Source: Spirochaetales bacterium (GTDB lineage: Bacteria; Spirochaetota; Spirochaetia; DSM-27196; SLST01). From it: DNA of 11,043 nucleotides. Positions 1 through 5,944 of the stretch are shown here, in pieces. A program made the position numbers and the translations under genes. Where the stretch lies: positions 1-11,043 of the forward strand of contig SLST01000426.1 in NCBI GenBank assembly GCA_007130265.1, in the 5' to 3' direction. Position 1 is the first letter of the stretch. Each line of letters starts with the position of its first letter. Under the pieces are notes generated by a model. That model made no database searches. It was given only the letters and a program-made list of their open reading frames with translations, and was not told the origin of the DNA.

Positions 1-355
1 CGCCGTCGACCCGCTGAAGCGTGTCCGCAAGCACGCGGGTGAAATCGTCGTACACGTGCAGGAAGTGCACGACCTCCTCGCGAAGCTGCTCGAGACTGGC
101 CTCGGCATCACGCAGCCGCGCACCCTCACCTGCCGCGCTGTGCCCCGAATGCTCGCCGGCTCCCACGAGAAAGACGAAACTGCTGAGCACGACGACGACG
201 AGGAATCCCAGGAACAGCACGGCGGATACCTGCAGCTGAGCACTCCGCGGCTCGCGGTCGGAATGGGGAACAAGCATCACCGTCACCCGTCGTCTGAAGA
301 ATCTGACGACGTGAGCCGGTATGGATGCGACTATGCGCAGAAGTCGATGAAACAT
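1..355 (-). CDS. N-terminal part of membrane-anchored M23-type envelope peptidase (partial, runs off left edge)
   Basis: Only the first 118 codons are inside the window and the 3' end is missing. The ATG at 355-353 follows a GGAGAG ribosome site. The protein starts with a basic, non-cleaved region of about 42 residues containing RRRVTVMLVPHS (residues 21-32). A strongly hydrophobic segment at about 43-65 looks like a single membrane helix. After a Gly/His/Ala-rich linker, a charged amphipathic stretch from about residue 78 onward looks like a coiled coil. I know this layout from spirochaetal proteins that end in a periplasmic M23 (LytM-type) peptidase domain acting on, or scaffolding, peptidoglycan turnover. 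The peptidase domain itself is not in the window, so function rests on the N-terminal signature only. It has its own promoter at 424-452 and is separated from the next gene upstream by a hairpin. Confidence 0.7.
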   Translation of the reverse strand, partial: MFHRLLRIVASIPAHVVRFFRRRVTVMLVPHSDREPRSAQLQVSAVLFLGFLVVVVLSSFVFLVGAGEHSGHSAAGEGARLRDAEASLEQLREEVVHFLHVYDDFTRVLADTLQRVDG

Positions 356-378
356 ACTCTCCAGTGCGAAACCCCGTA

Positions 379-392
379 CCGTCTCAAGACGG
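379..392 (-). other. small hairpin in the leader of the M23-like gene
   Basis: CCGTC, the loop TCAA, then GACGG form a perfect 5-bp stem (379-383 with 388-392) that reads the same way on both strands. It lies in the predicted 5' leader of the edge gene, between promoter and ribosome site. It may affect mRNA stability; the stem is too short for a stronger claim. Confidence 0.25.
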
Positions 393-423
393 CCCTGCTT
401 TTCGGATTCCCGTATACAGGCCC

Positions 424-452
424 ATGATATGCGATGAAGTGACATTCTGCAA
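424..452 (-). promoter_or_regulatory. sigma70-type promoter of the M23-like gene
   Basis: On the minus strand TTGCAG (452-447) is followed, after exactly 17 bp, by TATCAT (429-424). This gives four matches to the -35 consensus and four to the -10 consensus with ideal spacing. The expected start near 417 leaves a leader of about 60 nt before the ATG at 355. Confidence 0.55.
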
Positions 453-459
453 AGCCTAT

Positions 460-487
460 GGCCGACGGCGCGAGCATGACGTCGGCC
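460..487 (-). terminator. candidate terminator hairpin after the AKR-dioxygenase operon
   Basis: GGCCGACG (460-467) and CGTCGGCC (480-487) form a perfect 8-bp GC-rich stem with a 12-nt loop. It lies about 55 nt beyond the dioxygenase stop codon and just before the promoter of the next minus-strand gene, where a terminator is expected. Only a short T-run (GGCTTTGC on the minus strand) follows, so intrinsic termination would be weak. The rest of the gap between 356 and 541 holds nothing else I can support. Confidence 0.4.
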
Positions 488-541
488 TCAATCGGACGGG
501 TGGATCGAGATCATCGGGCGGGAGCCGTCCTGACCCTGACG

Positions 542-1432
542 CTACGACCCTGCGAGGCGCGCCCTCTCCTGTTCGAGCATATCGCGCTGGCGGCGCACCC
601 GCTCCGGGACATTCTCGCGACGTTCTCCCGCGATGTGGAAGTCGAGGCGGTCGACGCCGAGTCCGCGGAGCACCGCGCGCTCGATCGGCGAGTGCTCCTC
701 CGGGTTCTCGCGGTCGAACCGCATCGGCTGCGAGAGCTTCAGGCACGGGTTGGTCATGAAGCGCGGAACGCCGAGCATGTTCTGCGACGAGGCGTGCAGC
801 ATGAACGGATGGAGCAAAAAGACGTCGCCGGTCTTCGCCGTAATCTCGCGGAAGTCGCTGCAGAGCGACGGAAGCTCTTTCCATCGCGGATCGTTCGGAT
901 GGATGCCCTCGCGGTTGTCGTTGAGGAAGCGCGCCACGACCGGTACGCTGTCCGCGGTGACATAGGTGCCGCCGCCCTGGTGCGCGATGTCGCTCCAGTA
1001 CACCGCGCAGAGCAACCCCTGTTCCGGGCTGTCGAGAAAATGGTAGAAGAAGTCCCCGTCCTTGTGCCATCCTTCGTGGTCGGCCGACGGCGGGCTCCAG
1101 GGGCGATCGGCACCGAAGGTGAGATTCAGGATGAAGCCGTCACCCCAACTCGCCTGCTGCGGACTGGCGATGCGCTCCTCCCCGCCCGCGAGATCCGCCA
1201 TTGCCGCCCGCGCGCGCGGAGCGATCTCCTTCACGGGCCAGCTGTTCATGTTGGGCATGTGGATCTTTGCTTCCGTCCAGGACGTCGCGTCCCGTGGATC
1301 GTAGCCGAGCCTCTTGAAGGCGAGCTCGGTCTGTTCCCGGCAGAACTCCGGGTCCAGCGCCTTTGGGACGTGGACGAAACCGTACTCGACGAAGTGTTCG
1401 ATCTCGGCCTCGCTGAGGATGGATCGGTTCAT
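542..1432 (-). CDS. phytanoyl-CoA dioxygenase (PhyH) family 2-oxoglutarate/Fe(II) oxygenase
   Basis: The 296-residue protein has the double-stranded beta-helix signature of the PhyH family. The iron ligands appear to be H123 and D125 (WHKDGDF) and the distal H213 (LLHPFMLHASSQN), with R224 placed to bind 2-oxoglutarate (GVPRFMTNP). The family couples 2-oxoglutarate decarboxylation to hydroxylation of small molecules. The substrate cannot be read from sequence, and bacterial members act on many compounds besides phytanoyl-CoA. The start has a strong AGGAGG site 7 nt upstream, lying just after the stop of the aldo/keto reductase 11 bp away. The two genes are therefore almost surely cotranscribed and may act on the same alcohol or sugar-like substrate. 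Length is normal for the family and the protein is cytoplasmic, with no signal peptide. Confidence 0.9.
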   Translation of the reverse strand: MNRSILSEAEIEHFVEYGFVHVPKALDPEFCREQTELAFKRLGYDPRDATSWTEAKIHMPNMNSWPVKEIAPRARAAMADLAGGEERIASPQQASWGDGFILNLTFGADRPWSPPSADHEGWHKDGDFFYHFLDSPEQGLLCAVYWSDIAHQGGGTYVTADSVPVVARFLNDNREGIHPNDPRWKELPSLCSDFREITAKTGDVFLLHPFMLHASSQNMLGVPRFMTNPCLKLSQPMRFDRENPEEHSPIERAVLRGLGVDRLDFHIAGERRENVPERVRRQRDMLEQERARLAGS

Positions 1433-1443
1433 AGCAGCTCCTC

Positions 1444-2280
1444 CTACAGCTTCAGGAAGCCAAAGTCCACGTTGTCCGGCTCCGGAAAGAGCCGCTCGGC
1501 TTTGTTGAGCTTCCTGATCTTCCGCATCTCTTCGTCGGATAGCTCGAAGTCGAACAGCTGGAAGTTCTCCTCTATCCGGGACGGGGTGACCGACTTGGGG
1601 AGCGCCACGATACCGCGCTGGAGCAACCAGCGGAGCGAAACCTGGGTCGGTGTCTTCCCGTGCGCAGCGCCGATCTCCTTCAACGTTTCATCTTCGAGCA
1701 CGTCGCCGATCTTCCGGCTCTTCATGGGCGCGTATGCTTCGAGCAGTATGCCCTTTCCGTCCAGGTACTCCTTCAGCCGGGTGTTCTGCAGCGAGACGTG
1801 GCATTCCATCTGGTTGGCGGCCGGAGTGATACGAGCGTCCTCGAGCAGCGCGTCGAGGTGATGGATGTTGAAGTTCGAGACGCCGATCGACCGGATCTTG
1901 CCGGCGTCCACGGCTTTCTCCATCGCTGCGTACACCGCGGCGTTGCGCTCGTAGGTCCACGGCCAGTGGATGAGCACGAGATCGAGGTAATCGGTACCGA
2001 AGTTGGCCAGCGATTCGTCGATCTGCTTCGCTGCATCCTCGCCGGTCAGCACCGCGTTTGTGATCTTCGTCGTGACGAAGATCTGGTCTCGTGGAACCTC
2101 CGAGTCTCGAATGCCGCGCCCGACTTCCTTCTCGTTGCTGTAGCCGACGGCCGAATCGATATGCCGATATCCGACCGACAGCGCGTGCTTCACCGCCCGG
2201 TGGGCGTCCTCGCCGGTAGACTGCCAGGTGCCGAGTCCCACCGCCGGGATTGCGTAGTCGCTGTTCAGTTTGAACTCCAT
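1444..2280 (-). CDS. aldo/keto reductase (AKR superfamily, NADPH-dependent)
   Basis: The 278-residue protein is a complete AKR TIM barrel, close in type to 2,5-diketo-gluconate and glyoxal/aldehyde reductases (AKR5-like). The catalytic tetrad is visible: D42 and Y47 (GYRHIDSAVGYSNE), K72 (FVTTK) and H105 (LVLIHWP). GVSNF and the later LPKSVTPSRIEEN segment mark the cofactor-binding side. I place the start at the ATG at 2280-2278 (MEFKLNSDYAIP), which has a GAGGAG site 5 nt upstream. An in-frame ATG 72 nt further out would add a tail that no family member needs and would overlap the promoter. The gene is first in an operon with the PhyH-type oxygenase. It reduces aldehydes or ketones to alcohols; the substrate is unknown. 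Confidence 0.93.
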   Translation of the reverse strand: MEFKLNSDYAIPAVGLGTWQSTGEDAHRAVKHALSVGYRHIDSAVGYSNEKEVGRGIRDSEVPRDQIFVTTKITNAVLTGEDAAKQIDESLANFGTDYLDLVLIHWPWTYERNAAVYAAMEKAVDAGKIRSIGVSNFNIHHLDALLEDARITPAANQMECHVSLQNTRLKEYLDGKGILLEAYAPMKSRKIGDVLEDETLKEIGAAHGKTPTQVSLRWLLQRGIVALPKSVTPSRIEENFQLFDFELSDEEMRKIRKLNKAERLFPEPDNVDFGFLKL

Positions 2281-2314
2281 GAATGCTCCTCTCGAAATAG
2301 TTCTGTACCCTGAT

Positions 2315-2342
2315 AAAGTACTGGCGTTGGCGCGAAAGGCAA
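2315..2342 (-). promoter_or_regulatory. weak candidate promoter of the AKR-dioxygenase operon
   Basis: On the minus strand TTGCCT (2342-2337) and TACTTT (2320-2315) are separated by 16 bp in an AT-richer patch of the 112-bp divergent intergenic region. The position is right for the AKR gene, with about 30 nt of leader, but the -10 match is poor. Confidence 0.3.
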
Positions 2343-2392
2343 AAATCCCCACGATTGCCGGTCGTGCCCGCGCTGAGTAGCTTCAGCCCACT

Positions 2393-3217
2393 ATGGCAGT
2401 TGACGACTCTCGCCCCGCGAGGACGCGCCCCGTGAGGGCGCTGATAGTCGGCCTCATCCTCGCGCTCGGTTTCGGAAACCTCGCAGCGCTCGATGCCGAC
2501 TTCCTGTCCGATCTCGAGCGCCTGCATGAGACGGACGGACACCAGGAGATTCTCGAGCGCATCGACTCGGAGCTCGAGCGAGTGACGGACCCGACCGAAA
2601 GGGCCGAGCTCCTCTGGCGAATGACCCGCGCGGAGCTCACTCTGGCGGACTTCGGCCGGTGGCGGGGCGAGCTCTCGGATCGGGAGGCGATCGCGATGCT
2701 CGAGGAAGCCGCGAGCCACGCCGACCGCGCGATCAGTCTCGCGGCGGATCTCGCCGACCCATACTTCTGGAAGGGCGCGACGGTCGGTCTTCGCGGGCAG
2801 ATACGCGGTGTTCTGAATTCGCTGTTCATGGCTTCCGACGTGCGGGACTACGCGGAAAGAACGCTCGAACGCAACTCGGATCACGCGGAGGCGCACTACC
2901 TCCTCGGGCAGCTATATCGGGAACTGCCGGGTTGGCCGATCTCGTTCGGAGACCGGGAGCGCGCGGTGGACTACGGCCGCCGCGCGATCGGGCTCCACGA
3001 AGACGACTACGCGGAGGGCCGCGTCACCGCCCGTTACTACGACTTCTACACCCAGCTCGCGGCCTCCCTCTGGCGCAGGAACGCCCGCGGCGATCGTGAG
3101 GACGCGTTCTCGCTGTTGCGGACGAACATAGAGGAGCTCGAAGCCCTCTCAGCGCCCACGACGCGTCAGCGCATGGAGCTCGAAACAGCGAGAGAGTTCC
3201 TCACCGACTGGTCGTAG
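2393..3217 (+). CDS. exported TPR-like repeat protein of unknown role
   Basis: The 274-residue protein starts with a basic stretch and a hydrophobic segment (about residues 14-30, RALIVGLILALGFGNLAAL) that looks like a signal peptide ending near AALDA. The rest is all-helical, with helix pairs resembling tetratricopeptide repeats (about 97-122, 150-178 and 187-201) and a spacing similar to the RMDN-like TPR family (DPYFWKGA...AEAHYLLGQLYRE). It is probably a periplasmic or membrane-tethered scaffold; no enzyme motif is seen. The ATG at 2393 has no clear ribosome site. The in-frame GTG at 2432 has GAGGA 8 nt upstream and would begin right at the signal peptide, so it may be the true start. The gene diverges from the AKR operon and overlaps the 3' end of the convergent methyltransferase gene by 52 bp. 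Confidence 0.75.
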   Translation: MAVDDSRPARTRPVRALIVGLILALGFGNLAALDADFLSDLERLHETDGHQEILERIDSELERVTDPTERAELLWRMTRAELTLADFGRWRGELSDREAIAMLEEAASHADRAISLAADLADPYFWKGATVGLRGQIRGVLNSLFMASDVRDYAERTLERNSDHAEAHYLLGQLYRELPGWPISFGDRERAVDYGRRAIGLHEDDYAEGRVTARYYDFYTQLAASLWRRNARGDREDAFSLLRTNIEELEALSAPTTRQRMELETAREFLTDWS

Positions 3218-3981
3218 CCGGGTGCGTCTCCCGCGTTTCGCGCGCCTCCGCACTCCGGAATCTCGCCGACGATGTAGACCCGGCCCGGAAGGAGCGTGCC
3301 GACGCAGGCCCGGCCGCGCCAGCTGCTCGCCCTGATGAGCCTCCTGAGCTCGCGCGGACGAAATCCCTTGAGGATGGACAGGAGGCCGTCCGCCCGCGCG
3401 TAGCTTCCGTGCATGAGCAGCGCAGAGTATGCTGAGAAGCCGAGCACCGAGAGCCGTGAGCGAAGCAGATCGTTCCATAGGATGCGCCTGCGGCAGATGC
3501 GCCGGGCGTGTTCGAGGAAGCCGACGATCTCCTCATCGCGAAGGTGGTGCAGGACGTGGTTGCTGATCACGTAATCCCACTGCCCCTCGACCTCGAAGAG
3601 CGAGGCGTGCACGATGTCGATCGCCTGGTTGCGCCCCACGCGATCCTTCGCGTACGCCACCGCGCGCGCGTCTGAATCCACGCAGGTCACACGGATCGAG
3701 AGACCCCGTCTCGCGCCCTCGCGCACGAGCCAGAGACCCACATCGCCTCCACCGGCCCCGACGTCGAGCACGGTGGCCTGCGAGACGCCGCGCGACGCCA
3801 TATCCCGGATCACGAAACGAAGGAGCAGCGTCCGAACGCGCGACAGGATCCTGTTCACGAGCGCGAGGTGCCCGAGTGTGCGCCGGACCAGGTCATGGTC
3901 GCTGCCCGGATCATCCATTCGCTCGCGCGTATGGATCCGCGCCGGCGGGTACCAGATGGTCCTGCACGCACGATCCCGCAT
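3166..3981 (-). CDS. class I SAM-dependent methyltransferase next to a type III PKS
   Basis: The 271-residue protein shows SAM motif I VLDVGAGGGDVG (71-82), the acidic residue at the end of strand 2 (CVDSD, D102) and a post-motif region ISNHVLHHL. The later stretch WNDLLRSRLS...DGLLSILKGFRP resembles the methyltransferases that commonly follow bacterial type III polyketide synthases and methylate their alkylresorcinol or alkylpyrone products. Its ATG directly follows the TGA of the PKS gene on the minus strand, with GGGGAG a few bases upstream inside that gene, so translation is likely coupled and the two proteins probably work in one pathway. A shorter start at M22 is possible. Whether it methylates oxygen or carbon cannot be decided. 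The 3' end overlaps the TPR gene tail-to-tail by 52 bp. Confidence 0.88.
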   Translation of the reverse strand: MRDRACRTIWYPPARIHTRERMDDPGSDHDLVRRTLGHLALVNRILSRVRTLLLRFVIRDMASRGVSQATVLDVGAGGGDVGLWLVREGARRGLSIRVTCVDSDARAVAYAKDRVGRNQAIDIVHASLFEVEGQWDYVISNHVLHHLRDEEIVGFLEHARRICRRRILWNDLLRSRLSVLGFSAYSALLMHGSYARADGLLSILKGFRPRELRRLIRASSWRGRACVGTLLPGRVYIVGEIPECGGARNAGDAPGYDQSVRNSLAVSSSMR

Positions 3982-5097
3982 TCATCGCTCCCCGCGCACG
4001 CGTTCGAGCGCCGCCGATTCCACCGTCAGCCCCGGGCCGAAGGCCGCGGCAAAGACCGGTCCCTCCTGCTCGTTCGTCCGCATACGGTCGAGCACGAAGT
4101 AGATCGTCGCAGAGCTCATGTTGCCATAGGCCGCGAGGGTCGCGAACGAATCGGCGAGCGCCCCGTCTTCCAGCTCGAGCGACTCGGCGATCCGGTCGAG
4201 GATCGCTCGGCCTCCCGGATGAATCGCCCAGAGCCGGACCTCCTCCTGGGACAGTCCAACCGCCTCCGTCGCATGCCGCACGATATCGCCGATGTCCCGG
4301 TGCAGCAGGCGTGGAACGTAGGAGGACAGGGTCATGTCGAAGGCCGTGTTCCCCAGCCTCCACGACATCGCCTGCTCGCTTTCCGGGATGATCCGGGAGA
4401 AGAAGCCGACGAGTCGGTACCCGCCGCTCTGCGGCGTGCGGGCGGAGACGAGCGCCGCCGCCGCCCCGTCGGCGAAGAGCGAGTTTGCCACCATCGTCTC
4501 CGGGTCGGGCTTGAACTGGAAGTGTATCGTGCAGAGCTCAACGTCGGCGATCAGTACCACCGCCTCCGGGTCGGCGACACAGATCGTGTGCGCGAGCTTC
4601 ATTGCCGTGAACCCCGCGTAGCACCCCATGAATCCAATGTGGTATCGATGGACCGTCGTGGGCAGACCGAGCCGCTGGACAAGGCTGTAGTCGAATCCCG
4701 GCGCGGAGAAGCCGGTGCAGGTGACCGTTATGAGATGAGTCACCTTGCCCGGGTCGAAACTCGCACAGTCGGCGCCGAGGGACTCCACCGCCTCATGGGA
4801 GAGCCGCTCGGCGTGATGCACGAAGAGGTCGTTCCGCTCGCCGACCGTCGGTTCCGGCAGGAGCGACTCGTTGCGCGCGAAGAACTCGTATTCGCCGGCA
4901 GGCTTTCCGTAGTCCTCGATGACCGAGTGGCGCTCATGGATCCCGGTATTGCGGTAGATCCGGTTGAGAAACCGACGCTCCTTCTCTCCGTAGGTCTGCA
5001 GACCGCACATGAACTCGAGCGCGAGCTCCTGTGAGTACGCCCGCGGCGGGACTGCCGTTCCAATTCCGTGTAGCCAGACATCGTTTGTTTTTGACAT
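3982..5097 (-). CDS. type III polyketide synthase (chalcone/stilbene synthase-like, alkylresorcinol/alkylpyrone type)
   Basis: The 371-residue protein is a full thiolase-fold homodimeric ketosynthase. The Cys-His-Asn triad is intact: C159 (IGFMGCYAGFTA), H293 (WAIHPGGRAILD) and N326 (YGNMSSAT), and the C-terminal FGPG loop is at 353-356. The segment NTAFDMTLSSYVPRL (250-264) resembles bacterial enzymes that extend fatty acyl starters with malonyl-CoA to alkylresorcinols or alkylpyrones. That product class is inferred; the starter unit is unknown. The start ATG has no clear Shine-Dalgarno sequence, and a candidate promoter lies so close upstream that the mRNA would be nearly leaderless. The gene is followed without gap by a methyltransferase and diverges from a UbiE homologue about 10 bp away, with an FAD hydroxylase beyond it. 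Together they look like a phenolic-lipid or lipoquinone cluster. Confidence 0.95.
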   Translation of the reverse strand: MSKTNDVWLHGIGTAVPPRAYSQELALEFMCGLQTYGEKERRFLNRIYRNTGIHERHSVIEDYGKPAGEYEFFARNESLLPEPTVGERNDLFVHHAERLSHEAVESLGADCASFDPGKVTHLITVTCTGFSAPGFDYSLVQRLGLPTTVHRYHIGFMGCYAGFTAMKLAHTICVADPEAVVLIADVELCTIHFQFKPDPETMVANSLFADGAAAALVSARTPQSGGYRLVGFFSRIIPESEQAMSWRLGNTAFDMTLSSYVPRLLHRDIGDIVRHATEAVGLSQEEVRLWAIHPGGRAILDRIAESLELEDGALADSFATLAAYGNMSSATIYFVLDRMRTNEQEGPVFAAAFGPGLTVESAALERVRGER

Positions 5098-5107
5098 ATT
5101 CTGCTAC

Positions 5108-5944
5108 GTGAAGGTATCGCCTGCGCATCTACCGGGCAAACAGTCATCCGCCGCTCCCGCGAGACGCCTGCCCCGGATCGCAGGCGCCGAGCTGCGCTCT
5201 CCGGAGCGCAAACGACGGTACAATGCCGCGCTCTTCGCGCAGGTCGCTCCGCGGTACCAGCTCGTCACGCGCTGCCTCTCCTTCGGACGGGACCGATCCT
5301 GGAAGCGACTGCTCGTTCGCGACGTACTCGCGGCGCAACGCCGTCGTACGGCAACCCGTGCAGCGCGCCCGGGAGCCCGGTTCGCCGCCTTTGATCTCGC
5401 CTGCGGCACCGGCGACATCACGATGGAGCTCGCGCACGCCTTCCCGGCCGGATCGGTCGTTGGAGTTGATCTGAGCCCGGAAATGCTGTGGAGGGCGCGC
5501 CGCCGGGCGAGACGCGGTGCGATTGCGAACGCCACCTTCGTCTGCGGAGACATGAGCGAGCTTCCGGCGGCAGACGAGAGCGCCGACGTCGTGACCGGCG
5601 GCTACGCGCTGCGTAACGCACCTGACCTCGAGTCGACGCTTCGCGAGGTGCTTCGCCTGCTGCGGCCGGGCGGGACCGCCGGTTTTCTCGAGTTCTCGCT
5701 TCCCGCATCGCCCCTCCGCCGTGCGCTCGAGCTGCGGCTGCTTCGGTTCTGGGGGCAGGTCTGGGGCCTCGCGCTTCACGGCAATCCCGAAGTCTACGCC
5801 TACATCGCGCGCAGTCTCGCACACTTTCCCGACCGCAAAAGCTTCGAACGCATGCTCAGGAGGATCGGGTTTGTGAGACACCGCGCCCGCGATCTACTCG
5901 GAGGCTTCGTGAGAATCACCATGGTGAGTAAGCCGACGCGGTAA
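5108..5944 (+). CDS. UbiE/MenG/COQ5-family quinone C-methyltransferase homologue
   Basis: From the GTG at 5108 the product has 278 residues. Family signatures are in order: RYQLVTRCLSFGRDRSWKR (about 49-67), SAM motif I DLACGTGD (96-103), GVDLSPEM with the ribose-binding acid D121, GGYALRNAPD (164-173), LRPGG and LEFSLP, and near the C-terminus an AYIARSLAHFP segment matching the usual YxYLPxSxxxFP. UbiE/MenG enzymes put a methyl group on the ring of ubiquinone or menaquinone precursors. Here the neighbourhood suggests a polyketide-derived ring as substrate, which is inference. The start is uncertain: GTG 5108 lacks a ribosome site, and an ATG at 5009 would lie antisense to the PKS gene. A basic N-terminal extension of about 35 residues precedes the conserved domain. 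The 3' end overlaps the convergent monooxygenase gene by 51 bp. Confidence 0.88.
   Translation: MKVSPAHLPGKQSSAAPARRLPRIAGAELRSPERKRRYNAALFAQVAPRYQLVTRCLSFGRDRSWKRLLVRDVLAAQRRRTATRAARPGARFAAFDLACGTGDITMELAHAFPAGSVVGVDLSPEMLWRARRRARRGAIANATFVCGDMSELPAADESADVVTGGYALRNAPDLESTLREVLRLLRPGGTAGFLEFSLPASPLRRALELRLLRFWGQVWGLALHGNPEVYAYIARSLAHFPDRKSFERMLRRIGFVRHRARDLLGGFVRITMVSKPTR
5111..5139 (-). promoter_or_regulatory. candidate promoter for the PKS-methyltransferase operon, inside the divergent gene
   Basis: On the minus strand TTGCCC (5139-5134) and TACCTT (5116-5111) are 17 bp apart. A start near 5104 would give the PKS mRNA a leader of only about 7 nt, which fits the lack of a ribosome site there. 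The -10 match is weak. Confidence 0.3.

Noticed and set aside
458..1861. Long plus-strand open frame of 467 codons opposite the dioxygenase and AKR genes
   Set aside because: It lies antisense to two genes with complete catalytic motifs, is low-complexity and charged, and crosses their boundary. It is a by-product of GC-rich codon use.
2281..2352. Longer N-terminus for the AKR, starting at 2352
   Set aside because: The added 24 residues have no family counterpart and cover the likely promoter; the ATG at 2280 has a good ribosome site.
1688..2896. Minus-strand open frame of 402 codons spanning the AKR gene, the divergent promoter region and part of the TPR gene
   Set aside because: It crosses two real genes and an intergenic promoter region in a shifted frame, and its Arg-rich composition is typical of a shadow frame.
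3868..5034. Long plus-strand open frame of 388 codons opposite the PKS gene
   Set aside because: It is antisense to the clear type III PKS and the methyltransferase start, and the translation shows no family motif.
5009..5107. ATG start at 5009 for the UbiE-like gene
   Set aside because: The added 33 residues would be coded antisense to the conserved N-terminus of the PKS and show no targeting or domain feature.
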